This document shows, piece by piece, positions 1-8,396 of a stretch of DNA of 64,000 nt. Origin of the DNA: Pseudescherichia sp032055545. GTDB lineage: Bacteria; Pseudomonadota; Gammaproteobacteria; Enterobacterales; Enterobacteriaceae. The stretch is taken from assembly GCA_032055545.1 (NCBI GenBank), contig DAMBQR010000005.1:57168-121167 (forward strand), written 5' to 3'. The notes under the pieces are model-generated. The model was not told the DNA's origin. It did not search any database and saw only the letters and a list, made by a program, of their open reading frames with translations. The translations under genes were made by a program, and so were the position numbers. The stretch's first letter is position 1; each line of letters starts with the position of its first letter.

Positions 1-29
1 GAAGTAATTTCCAGACGAGTAGACGTTTC

Positions 30-60
30 GTAGGCCGGGTAAGCGTAGCGCCACCCGGCA
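30..60. repeat. REP-type palindromic element
   Basis: GC-rich imperfect palindrome with arms GCCGGGT and ACCCGGC around a short loop, lying just beyond the stop codon of sbcC. It has the look of enterobacterial REP units, which sit between genes and often after the last gene of a transcript. Similar units recur in this window near 15728, 23760, 35613 and 57433. Confidence 0.75.
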
Positions 61-63
61 TAG

Positions 64-3000
64 TCACGACACAGCAAATCTGCCGTCGAGCTTGCTGTAA
101 CCCAGGCCGTTGATCTTCCTGACCTTGATCTGCACCGGGATCCGCTCCTTCATTGCCTCTACGTGGCTGATCACGCCGATAGTCTTGCCGCTGGCGTTGA
201 GTGCGTCGAGCGCGTCCAGCGCGGTATCCAGCGTTTCACTGTCCAGCGTGCCAAACCCTTCATCAAGGAACAGGGAGTCGATACGGGTTTTATGGCTCAC
301 CAGATCCGAGAGCGCCAGTGCCAGCGCAAGGCTGACCAGGAAGCTCTCCCCGCCGGAGAGGGTGCGCGTATCGCGTACCGCATCCGCCTGCCAGGTATCC
401 ACCACCTCCAGCTCCAGCGCCTCGCTCGCCTTCCGCTTCAGCAGATAACGACCGTGCAGGCGAGTGAGCTGATTGTTTGCCAGCCAGACCAGATTATCCA
501 GCGTCAGCCCCTGAGCAAATTTACGGAACTTATCCCCCTCTTTGGAGCCGATCAGCCCGTTCAGGTAGCTCCAGTCCGCCAGCTGGCGGGTAGCCTCCTC
601 AATCTCCTGCAAAAGTGCCTGCTGGCGCTGGCGGCTTTCGGCATCCTGTTTAAGCTGCTGGCGGATCTCCCCCTGGCGGGTAGTGTTCTCGCGCAGCTGC
701 TGCGCCAGCGCGCTTAGCGCGGCCCGCGTCCCTTCGATGCTGGTCTCATCGCTCAGTCCGGCAGGCGGCTGGCTCTGATGGGTTGCCAGCGCCGTTTGGG
801 CCTGGGTCAGCAGGACCTGGCTCTGCTGCAGCTGATTTTCCAGCGACTGCTGGAGCTGCTCCAGACGCTGACGTTCACCCTCATCAAGCAGGGCGGCGAG
901 AAACGCCTGCTGGTTTGCAAAGGGACTCTGCGCCAGCGCGGCGTCAAACTGCGCCTGCTGCTGCGTCACGCGCCCGGCCTCGAGATCCAGCTGCTGCTGG
1001 AGGGTTTGCACCTGGCCGAGGAGAGAGACGCAGTCGTGATGCACCTGCTGCCAGCCGTCGAGGCTGACGGGATCGCCTGCGGCCGCGCCGTCGGCAGGAA
1101 GCGTCTCCAGCAGCGGCTGGAGCTGGGCCACGCGCTCCTGTAGCGTCGTGGCGTGGGTCTGGCTCTGCTGCCACTGACGGGACTCCTCCTCGCGAGCGGT
1201 AAACCAGGCTGCCGCCTCCTCTTCTGCGGGGAGAGCCAGGCCGAGCTGGGCCAGACTCTCCGCCAGGGTCTGGCGGCGGGTATCAATGGCCTGCTGGGCG
1301 TGTGCCGCCTGCTGCTGTAGCTCGTTAAGCTGCTCCTCCAGCGACAGCCGCTGGCTGAACCGGTAGAGCTGCTGCTCGCGGGTCTCCTCAGCCTGCAACC
1401 AACCGCTGACGTCATCCTCAGGCGACAGGGCCATATTGAGTGCGGTGCACAGCTCGTGCCACTGCTGGCGTAGCGCCAAATCGTTTTGCGCTTCGGCTTC
1501 GGCAGCCAGGCGATCCCTCTCGCTCTGCTTCACCAGCGCCTCCAGCTGGCCGCGCAGGGCTGCTCCGCTCTCCGCCAGCTGCTTAACCTCACGCTCAAGG
1601 ACATCGCGCCGGGCCTGGTTGGCATCCACGGTCATGGCCTGATACTCCGCCACCGCCGGATGGGCGGTCGATCCACAGAGCGGGCAGGGTTCACCGGCCC
1701 GCAGGCGCTCACGCTCGGCCTCGAGGCCTTTGATCCGCTCCTCCAGAGCGCAAATCGTCTTCACCTCCGTCAGCAGCGCATTCTTCTCTTTATACGCCTG
1801 ACGGCGCTGGGTCAGGGTCTGATTGAGCGTCGCCTGCTCCGCGTCGCTCTCGGCCAGCGTCTTTTGCAGCTGTTTAATACGCTGCTGAAGAGGAGCAAAG
1901 CCAGCATGCAGCATGTGCAGGCGCTGGCGCAGCGGGCGCTGTTGGGCAAGCTCGGCTATCGCCTGCTGCAACGCTTCGGCGCTCAGGTCCAGCTCAGGCG
2001 CGTTCAGCGCCGTCAGCTGCTGCTGAAGCTTTTCCCGGCGCGTGCTGAGGGCCTGGGCGTGCTTTCTCTCCTCAGCCTGCTGAGCAAAGTTGGCCCGCCA
2101 GCCTGTCATCTCGCTCTGCCACAGCCGCCAGCGATCGTGGGTGGTTAGCCAGTCGGCCAGCGTTTTCTGCTCCTGCTGGAGCGTACGCATCTGCGCGTCG
2201 GCGGCGGCACGGATGCGGCTGCGCTTGCTCAGCAGCTGTAGTAAGCGAGTATTCACTTCTTCTGCCTGACGCTGGGTCTGGCCGTGGGTGCGAGTCTGCT
2301 CCTGCAAACCCTGCCACACCGGCCGAAGCTGCAGAGCGGGGCGGGCCTGCTCCAGCGCCGCAAGCTGCGGCCGGGCGTTCTCCAGTGCCTGCTGGGCGGT
2401 ATTTAGCGCGGTCTGCGCCCGGGTGGCTTCGGCATGCAGCTCGTCGCCGCGCGTCAGCCAGTGGAGCAAAGTCTGCTCGCGCTGTTGGGCAGCAACCAGC
2501 GTCTGCTCCTGGTCAGTAAGCACCTGCAAACTTTCATTTAGCGTCTGGGCCTGCTCTGTACTCAACAGCTGAATGCCTTCGGCCTGGGCCTGGCGCTGCT
2601 CCAGCTCGCCGCGCGCCGCCTTGTGCTTTTCAAACACCATCGCTGAGATCTGGCCGTAGATCTCGGTGCCGGTCAGCTCCTCCAGCAGCTCGGCCCGCTC
2701 TTTCGGTTTGGCATTGAGGAAGGCGGCAAACTGCCCCTGGGAGAGCAGCATCGAGCGGGTAAAGCGACCGTAGTCCAGCCCGGTGAGGGTGGCAGTCAGC
2801 TCCAGCTTATCTTTCACCTTGTCGGCAAGAATTTTGCCGTCGGCGCAGAGCGCCAGCTCCACGCGGGGTACCTGGAGATTGCCCCCGGCCTGGTTGCGGG
2901 CGCGGTTCTGGCTCCAGAAGGCGCGGTAGGCCACGCCTTTTACCTCAAACTCCACCTCTGCCAGGCATTCGGCGGTATCGCGGGTCATCAGATCGTTCTG

Positions 3001-3201
3001 CGACTGCGACACGTTGCTCAGGCGCGGCGTCTCGTGATAGAGCGCCAGGCAGATGGCATCCAGCAGGGTGGTTTTTCCCGCCCCGGTGGGACCGGTGATA
3101 GCAAACAGACCGTTGCTGGCAAACGGCTCGGCGGTAAAGTCGATCTTCCACTCCCCCTTCAGGGAGTTGATGTTCTTCAGGCGCAGGGTAAGAATTTTCA
3201 T
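64..3201 (-). CDS. sbcC: SbcC, ATPase subunit of the SbcCD (Mre11-Rad50 type) nuclease
   Basis: Rad50-like SMC ATPase that, with SbcD, cuts hairpins, cruciforms and protein-blocked DNA ends. The 1045-residue protein is close to the E. coli length (1048). It starts MKILTLRLKNINSL and has Walker A GPTGAGKTT near residue 37. A very long Gln/Ala/Leu-rich coiled coil follows, broken at mid-point by the zinc-hook motif CPLC (C506, C509). A second coiled coil leads to the ABC signature LSGGE starting at residue 948 and Walker B FLDEG near 976-985. The start ATG overlaps the stop of sbcD (ATGA arrangement), so the two are translationally coupled. Nothing is truncated. The many open frames on the opposite strand come from its biased codon use. 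Confidence 0.98.
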   Translation of the reverse strand: MKILTLRLKNINSLKGEWKIDFTAEPFASNGLFAITGPTGAGKTTLLDAICLALYHETPRLSNVSQSQNDLMTRDTAECLAEVEFEVKGVAYRAFWSQNRARNQAGGNLQVPRVELALCADGKILADKVKDKLELTATLTGLDYGRFTRSMLLSQGQFAAFLNAKPKERAELLEELTGTEIYGQISAMVFEKHKAARGELEQRQAQAEGIQLLSTEQAQTLNESLQVLTDQEQTLVAAQQREQTLLHWLTRGDELHAEATRAQTALNTAQQALENARPQLAALEQARPALQLRPVWQGLQEQTRTHGQTQRQAEEVNTRLLQLLSKRSRIRAAADAQMRTLQQEQKTLADWLTTHDRWRLWQSEMTGWRANFAQQAEERKHAQALSTRREKLQQQLTALNAPELDLSAEALQQAIAELAQQRPLRQRLHMLHAGFAPLQQRIKQLQKTLAESDAEQATLNQTLTQRRQAYKEKNALLTEVKTICALEERIKGLEAERERLRAGEPCPLCGSTAHPAVAEYQAMTVDANQARRDVLEREVKQLAESGAALRGQLEALVKQSERDRLAAEAEAQNDLALRQQWHELCTALNMALSPEDDVSGWLQAEETREQQLYRFSQRLSLEEQLNELQQQAAHAQQAIDTRRQTLAESLAQLGLALPAEEEAAAWFTAREEESRQWQQSQTHATTLQERVAQLQPLLETLPADGAAAGDPVSLDGWQQVHHDCVSLLGQVQTLQQQLDLEAGRVTQQQAQFDAALAQSPFANQQAFLAALLDEGERQRLEQLQQSLENQLQQSQVLLTQAQTALATHQSQPPAGLSDETSIEGTRAALSALAQQLRENTTRQGEIRQQLKQDAESRQRQQALLQEIEEATRQLADWSYLNGLIGSKEGDKFRKFAQGLTLDNLVWLANNQLTRLHGRYLLKRKASEALELEVVDTWQADAVRDTRTLSGGESFLVSLALALALSDLVSHKTRIDSLFLDEGFGTLDSETLDTALDALDALNASGKTIGVISHVEAMKERIPVQIKVRKINGLGYSKLDGRFAVS

Positions 3202-4400
3202 GCGTCTTGCTCCTGAGTCAGCTCTTCGACGGTGGCGCTAAAGAGGGTGCGAACCCGCTGGCCCTGCGCCTCGTCCGGCTCTTCCAGCGCCAGGCGGCGC
3301 TCGAAAACCTCCTCCACGCGCAGCTCGCTGAGGGTCTCCCGCAGCTCGCCCGCCATCATCCGCTGGCGCTGCTCACGGCTGCGGCGCACCAGCAGCACCT
3401 CGACCGGCAGATCCTCGGTCATGGCCTGGATCCGGCGCTGCATATCCGTCAGCCAGTCGTCGGTGGTGATTTCGATATCGAGCCACACCGGCGGCGACGC
3501 GGGGGCGTCGCGCCACTGCGCAAGCTGCTGGCCGATGGTGGCGAGATCGCCCTTGATCACCGCCAGCTGCTGGGTGACCGGCACGGTCAGGGGGGTAATG
3601 TTCGTCAGCCTGCCGTCGGCGAAGGTCACCAGGTTAACGCTTTTCGCCTTGCCGGTTTCATCGAAGCTGAGGGCAATGGGCGAGCCGCAGTAGCGGATAT
3701 GATCCTGACCGCCAATCACCTGCGGACGGTGGATGTGCCCGAGAGCGATGTAATCCACAGGCGGAAAGTTTTGCGCCGGGAAGGCGTCCAGGGTACCAAT
3801 ATAGATGTCGCGCACCGCGTCGCTTTTGCTGGCCCCGACGGTGGTCAGGTGGCCGCTGGCGATAATCGACAGCGCGGCATCGCCACGCAGGGCGCAGGCC
3901 TGCTGGTACTGCTGCTGATAGTAATCGGTGATCGCCGCCAGCAGATGCTGCTGCTTCTCGCTGCCGGAGAGACCCGCCTGGCTGGTGACGATGTCGCGCG
4001 GGCGTAAAAACGGCACCGGGCAGAAGACCGCGCCGGGCGCGCCGTCGCGCTGCTTAAGAATAAACGGCGCACAGCCTGCTGCCGCCACTACGGTGGTGTG
4101 CAAAAAGGCCAGGATCTCTCGCGACTCGTTCAGGGTCGCTACCGAGTCGTGGTTGCCCGCCAGCACCACCAGGTGGCAGCCGGCCTGCTGGAGCTGAACC
4201 ACGAAGCGGTAGTAGAGTTCGCGGGCGTAGCTGGGGGGCGAGCCGGTATCAAAGATATCGCCAGCGACGATAATCGCATCGACCTGCTGGGCCTGGGCCG
4301 TCTCCAGCAGCCAGTCAAGAAAGGCGGCGTGTTCTGCGGCCCGGCTCTTGCTGTAAAAGTTTTGGCCGAGGTGCCAGTCAGAGGTATGAAGGATGCGCAT
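3198..4400 (-). CDS. sbcD: SbcD, nuclease subunit of SbcCD
   Basis: Mre11-family metallophosphoesterase and nuclease, 400 residues as in E. coli. The metal-binding motifs are in place: D8 and H10 in TSDWHLG, GDIFD at 47-51, GNHD at 82-85, and a later GHIH in ALGHIHRPQ. The C-terminal third is the capping and SbcC-binding region. It is the first gene of the sbcDC operon and overlaps sbcC by four bases. It is divergent from phoB, with 190 bases between the two starts that also hold the phoB Pho box. Confidence 0.98.
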   Translation of the reverse strand: MRILHTSDWHLGQNFYSKSRAAEHAAFLDWLLETAQAQQVDAIIVAGDIFDTGSPPSYARELYYRFVVQLQQAGCHLVVLAGNHDSVATLNESREILAFLHTTVVAAAGCAPFILKQRDGAPGAVFCPVPFLRPRDIVTSQAGLSGSEKQQHLLAAITDYYQQQYQQACALRGDAALSIIASGHLTTVGASKSDAVRDIYIGTLDAFPAQNFPPVDYIALGHIHRPQVIGGQDHIRYCGSPIALSFDETGKAKSVNLVTFADGRLTNITPLTVPVTQQLAVIKGDLATIGQQLAQWRDAPASPPVWLDIEITTDDWLTDMQRRIQAMTEDLPVEVLLVRRSREQRQRMMAGELRETLSELRVEEVFERRLALEEPDEAQGQRVRTLFSATVEELTQEQDA

Positions 4401-4517
4401 ATTCGTTCCATGGCAAAAAAGCGTAAGGCGGATTATAAACGTTTAGGCACAGCGGGAAAGCGGCGATCGTCTTCTGGTTGTCATCTGCATTTTTTCAGAT
4501 TCATAATGCCTTCACGC

Positions 4518-4551
4518 TTTTCATAAATCTGTCATAAATCTGACGCATAAT
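4518..4551 (+). promoter_or_regulatory. Pho box and -10 element of phoB
   Basis: Bases 4518-4535 read TTTTCATAAATCTGTCAT, essentially the E. coli phoB Pho box, and the unit TCATAAATCTG is repeated in tandem at 4521 and 4532. A CATAAT -10 box follows at 4546-4551. As in E. coli, the Pho box takes the place of a good -35 box, so PhoB-phosphate would activate its own operon under phosphate starvation. Assignment rests on motif match and position. Confidence 0.85.
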
Positions 4552-4590
4552 GCGACGCAACATATTGATTACAACTATATAGGGCAAACC

Positions 4591-5280
4591 ATGGCGAGAC
4601 GTATTCTGGTCGTAGAGGATGAGGCCCCCATTCGGGAGATGGTCTGCTTCGTGCTCGAGCAAAACGGCTTTCAGCCTGTTGAAGCGGAAGATTATGACAG
4701 TGCAGTGAACCAGCTCAACGAGCCGTGGCCCGATCTCATCCTGCTCGACTGGATGCTGCCTGGCGGCTCCGGCATTCAGTTTATCAAGCACCTGAAACGT
4801 GAAAACATGACCCGGGATATTCCTGTTATGATGCTCACCGCGCGCGGTGAAGAGGAAGATCGCGTCCGTGGCCTGGAGACCGGGGCGGATGATTACATTA
4901 CCAAACCCTTCTCGCCGAAGGAGCTGGTGGCGCGTATCAAAGCCGTGATGCGCCGTATCTCGCCGATGGCGGTGGAAGAGGTGATTGAGATGCAGGGTCT
5001 GAGCCTCGATCCCACCTCTCACCGGGTGATGACCGGCGAAAACCCGCTCGACATGGGGCCGACGGAGTTTAAGCTCCTGCACTTCTTTATGACTCACCCG
5101 GAGCGTGTCTACAGCCGTGAACAGCTGCTGAACCACGTCTGGGGAACCAACGTCTACGTTGAGGATCGCACGGTGGACGTGCATATTCGCCGCCTGCGTA
5201 AAGCGCTGGAGCTAAGTGGCCATGACCGTATGGTGCAGACCGTTCGCGGCACGGGTTACCGTTTTTCGACCCGTTTCTAA
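4591..5280 (+). CDS. phoB: PhoB, phosphate-starvation response regulator
   Basis: OmpR-family response regulator of 229 residues. The receiver domain (about 1-120) has the acidic pair E9/D10, phospho-acceptor D53 in LLDWMLPG and the conserved K105 in YITKPF. A C-terminal winged-helix DNA-binding domain (about 125-229) binds Pho boxes and contacts sigma-70. Phosphorylated by PhoR when external phosphate is low, it switches on the Pho regulon. The ATG at 4591 matches the family start. phoR follows 21 bases after the stop, so the two form an operon under the upstream Pho box. Confidence 0.99.
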   Translation: MARRILVVEDEAPIREMVCFVLEQNGFQPVEAEDYDSAVNQLNEPWPDLILLDWMLPGGSGIQFIKHLKRENMTRDIPVMMLTARGEEEDRVRGLETGADDYITKPFSPKELVARIKAVMRRISPMAVEEVIEMQGLSLDPTSHRVMTGENPLDMGPTEFKLLHFFMTHPERVYSREQLLNHVWGTNVYVEDRTVDVHIRRLRKALELSGHDRMVQTVRGTGYRFSTRF

Positions 5281-5301
5281 TCATTGACTGGAGTGTGACG
5301 C

Positions 5302-6603
5302 GTGCTGGAACGGCTGTCATGGAAAAGGCTGGTCTTAGAGCTGTTTTTAAGCTGTATCCCGGCGCTGGTGCTTGGAGCGATGTTTGGCTATCTGCCATGG
5401 TTTCTACTGGCCTCGGTCACCGGATTACTGATCTGGCACTTCTGGAACCTGCTTCAGCTCTCCTGGTGGCTGTGGGTGGATCGCAGTATGACCCCGCCGC
5501 CGGGGCATGGCAGCTGGGAGCCACTGCTCTACGGCCTGCACCAGATGCAGCTGCGCAACAAAAAGCGTCGTCGCGAGCTGGGCAGCCTGATCAAACGCTT
5601 TCGCAGCGGCGCGGAGTCGCTGCCGGATGCGGTGGTGCTCACCACCGAAGAGGGCGTGATCTTCTGGTGCAACGGCCTTGCCCAGCAGCTGCTGGGGCTT
5701 CGCTGGCCGGACGATAACGGCCAGAATATCCTCAACCTGCTGCGCTACCCCGAGTTTACCCAGTACCTGAAGCAGCAGACCTTCACTAAACCGCTCAACC
5801 TGGTGCTGAACAACGGACGGCATCTGGAGATCCGCGTCATGCCCTACAGCGAGCAGCAGCTGCTGATGGTCGCCCGCGACGTGACCCAGATGCACCAGCT
5901 GGAAGGGGCGCGACGCAACTTCTTTGCCAACGTCAGCCACGAGCTGCGCACGCCGCTAACGGTGCTGCAGGGTTATCTGGAGATGATGCAGGAGCAGACC
6001 CTGGCCGGCGCGACGCGGGAAAAGGCGCTGCACACCATGCGCGAGCAGACCTCCCGCATGGAGGGGCTGGTGAAGCAGCTGCTGACGCTGTCAAAAATTG
6101 AGGCCTCGCCGATTCAGGTGCTCGATGAGATCGTTGATGTCCCGATGATGCTGCGGGTCGTTGAGCGGGAGGCGCTAACTCTGAGTCAGCAGCGACAAAC
6201 CTTTGAGTTCCACGTCGATAATGCCCTGAGGGTATTGGGCAGCGATGAGCAGATGCGCAGCGCTATCTCTAACCTGGTTTACAACGCGGTGAACCATACC
6301 CCGCCCGGGACGCATATTACGGTCAACTGGCAGCGGGTAGAGGGTGGCGCAGAGTTCAGCGTTGAGGATAACGGACCGGGCATCGCCGCCGAACATATTC
6401 CACGCCTGACCGAGCGCTTCTACCGTGTCGATAAGGCGCGATCCCGCCAGACCGGCGGCAGCGGGCTGGGGCTGGCAATCGTTAAGCATGCGGTCAACCA
6501 TCACGACAGCCGACTGGAAATCAGCAGCGAGCCAGGCAAAGGCACCCGATTTAGCTTCACGCTGCCGGAAAGATTGATTGCCAAATCCGCGCAGTCTGCT
6601 TAA
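5302..6603 (+). CDS. phoR: PhoR, phosphate regulon sensor histidine kinase
   Basis: Inner-membrane histidine kinase, 433 residues (E. coli 431), starting at GTG as in E. coli. Two close N-terminal membrane segments lie at about residues 9-55. A PAS domain covers about 95-190. The H-box FANVSHELRTPL carries phospho-accepting H213. The ATPase domain shows the N-box NLVYNAVNHT, the G1 box DNGPGI and the G2 box GGSGLGLAIV. It lacks a large periplasmic sensor and is known to sense phosphate through the Pst transporter and PhoU. Cotranscribed with phoB. Confidence 0.98.
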   Translation: MLERLSWKRLVLELFLSCIPALVLGAMFGYLPWFLLASVTGLLIWHFWNLLQLSWWLWVDRSMTPPPGHGSWEPLLYGLHQMQLRNKKRRRELGSLIKRFRSGAESLPDAVVLTTEEGVIFWCNGLAQQLLGLRWPDDNGQNILNLLRYPEFTQYLKQQTFTKPLNLVLNNGRHLEIRVMPYSEQQLLMVARDVTQMHQLEGARRNFFANVSHELRTPLTVLQGYLEMMQEQTLAGATREKALHTMREQTSRMEGLVKQLLTLSKIEASPIQVLDEIVDVPMMLRVVEREALTLSQQRQTFEFHVDNALRVLGSDEQMRSAISNLVYNAVNHTPPGTHITVNWQRVEGGAEFSVEDNGPGIAAEHIPRLTERFYRVDKARSRQTGGSGLGLAIVKHAVNHHDSRLEISSEPGKGTRFSFTLPERLIAKSAQSA

Positions 6604-6624
6604 CGCTGTCAGCATACCTTTCCA

Positions 6625-6649
6625 CAGGCCGCCAAAAGCGGCCTGTTTG
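6625..6649 (+). terminator. Terminator after phoR
   Basis: Perfect 8-bp stem CAGGCCGC / GCGGCCTG (6625-6632 and 6638-6645) with a 5-base loop, followed by a T-rich run. Placed 20 bases past the phoR stop. Confidence 0.85.
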
Positions 6650-7004
6650 CTTTGCACCTTTCAGCACCGCACCTCTTTTTCTGCGGCTGCTGCTTTTTTG
6701 TTCGCATGATTAGCCATGTGTTTTTCTTATAATTAGCGTTTTATGCTGGTTATTCATTTTGCTGTGCGATAACCATCTGGTTTTGCGATCCCATCTTGCC
6801 TTTAAACGTTATAAGCGTTTAAATTGCGCCCCTGTCGATGACAGACAGGCTGGATTTGCGTGGTAAATCGAAAAACTATTCTTCGCCACGCCCGGTGGGA
6901 AGCATATCCCGCTGGAATCTAATGATATTACCGCTGTATTGTCCCGTAGGGACTGGCGAAAAAGTCAACACGTTCAACACCACATCCACAGGCAGTTAAT
7001 ACAT
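6650..7004 (+). promoter_or_regulatory. Intergenic region upstream of brnQ
   Basis: About 350 bases with no convincing gene. I see a TATAAT at 6728-6733 without a good -35 partner. A nine-codon open frame at 6743-6772 reads MLVIHFAVR then stops; it has no clear ribosome-binding site. A small GTCCC/GGGAC hairpin lies near 6941-6953. The region probably holds the brnQ promoter and its control sites, but I cannot place the start of transcription. Confidence 0.4.
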
Positions 7005-8324
7005 ATGACCCATCGTTTAAAACCACGAGATATTGTTGCTCTGGGCTTTATGACATTCGCGCTGTTCGTCGGCGCGGGTAACATCATTTTTCCGCCAATG
7101 GTCGGTTTGCAGGCGGGTGAACACGTCTGGACGGCGGCCGTTGGCTTTCTGATCACCGCCGTGGGTCTGCCGGTGCTAACGGTTATCGCCCTGGCGAAAG
7201 TGGGTGGCGGTGTCGATAGCCTCAGCACCCCGATTGGTAAAGTGGCTGGCGTGCTGCTGGCGACCGTCTGCTACCTGGCCGTAGGCCCGCTGTTCGCGAC
7301 TCCGCGTACCGCGACCGTCTCGTTCGAAGTCGGGATCGCCCCGCTGACCGGCGACGGCGCGATGCCGCTGTTTATCTACAGCCTGGTTTACTTTGCGATT
7401 GTTATTCTGGTCTCCCTCTATCCGGGCAAACTGCTGGATACGGTAGGTAACTTCCTCGCACCGATGAAGATCGTCGCGCTGGTGGTGCTTTCTGTGGCCG
7501 CTATCGTCTGGCCCGCTGGCCCGATCAGCCATGCCATGGAAGCCTACGAGCACGCACCGTTCTCTAACGGTTTCGTGAACGGCTACCTGACTATGGATAC
7601 CCTGGGCGCAATGGTGTTCGGTATTGTGATTGTGAACGCGGCACGCTCCCGTGGCGTGAGCGATGCGCGTCTGCTGACCCGTTATACCGTCATGGCTGGC
7701 GTAATGGCAGGCGTAGGCCTGACGCTGCTCTACCTGGCGCTGTTCCGCCTCGGCTCCGACAGCGCGTCGCTGGTGGATCAGTCGGCAAACGGCGCGGCTA
7801 TTCTGCACGCCTACGTGCAGCACACCTTTGGCGGTGCGGGCAGCATGATGCTGGCTGTACTGATCTTCCTGGCCTGTCTGGTGACCGCCGTGGGCCTGAC
7901 CTGCGCCTGCGCCGAGTTCTTTGCTCAGTACGTGCCGCTCTCTTACCGTACGCTGGTATTTATCCTTGGTGGCTTCTCGATGGTGGTCTCGAACCTTGGT
8001 CTGAGCCATCTGATCCAGCTCTCTATCCCGGTGCTGACGGCAATCTATCCGCCCTGTATCGCACTGGTTGTATTAAGCTTTACCCGTAACTGGTGGCATA
8101 ATTCCTCCCGGGTGATTGCGCCAGCGATGTTTATTAGCCTGGTCTTCGGCGTGATGGACGGTATTAAAGCGTCGGCGATTGGCGGTATCTTACCGGCGTG
8201 GACGACACGTCTGCCGCTGGCGGAGCAGGGTCTGGCATGGTTGATGCCGACCGTCGTCATGGCGGTGCTGGCAATCTGCTGGGATCGCGCGGCGGGACGT
8301 CAGGAGACCTCCAGCGCACATTAA
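7005..8324 (+). CDS. brnQ: BrnQ, branched-chain amino acid:cation symporter
   Basis: LIVCS-family transporter for leucine, isoleucine and valine, with about 12 membrane helices. Starting at the ATG of 7005 (MTHRLKPRDIVALGF) gives 439 residues, exactly the E. coli length. An upstream in-frame start at 6939 would add 22 polar residues (MSRRDWRK...) not found in the family, so I reject it. The segment FMTFALFVGAGNIIFPP is a family hallmark. The gene is followed by a strong terminator and then proY. Confidence 0.97.
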   Translation: MTHRLKPRDIVALGFMTFALFVGAGNIIFPPMVGLQAGEHVWTAAVGFLITAVGLPVLTVIALAKVGGGVDSLSTPIGKVAGVLLATVCYLAVGPLFATPRTATVSFEVGIAPLTGDGAMPLFIYSLVYFAIVILVSLYPGKLLDTVGNFLAPMKIVALVVLSVAAIVWPAGPISHAMEAYEHAPFSNGFVNGYLTMDTLGAMVFGIVIVNAARSRGVSDARLLTRYTVMAGVMAGVGLTLLYLALFRLGSDSASLVDQSANGAAILHAYVQHTFGGAGSMMLAVLIFLACLVTAVGLTCACAEFFAQYVPLSYRTLVFILGGFSMVVSNLGLSHLIQLSIPVLTAIYPPCIALVVLSFTRNWWHNSSRVIAPAMFISLVFGVMDGIKASAIGGILPAWTTRLPLAEQGLAWLMPTVVMAVLAICWDRAAGRQETSSAH

Positions 8325-8342
8325 TTTACGGTTGCGTCTTTG

Positions 8343-8377
8343 ACCACGGGGCTTACAATCCCGTGGTTTTTTTATTT
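8343..8377 (+). terminator. Terminator between brnQ and proY
   Basis: Perfect 8-bp stem ACCACGGG / CCCGTGGT (8343-8350, 8360-8367) with a 9-base loop and a run of T residues. Confidence 0.9.
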
Positions 8378-8396
8378 TTAAACGGCAGTGGAAACG

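Noticed and set aside
6939..7004. Upstream in-frame start for brnQ
   Set aside because: Adds 22 polar residues that the family lacks; the ATG at 7005 gives the exact family length.
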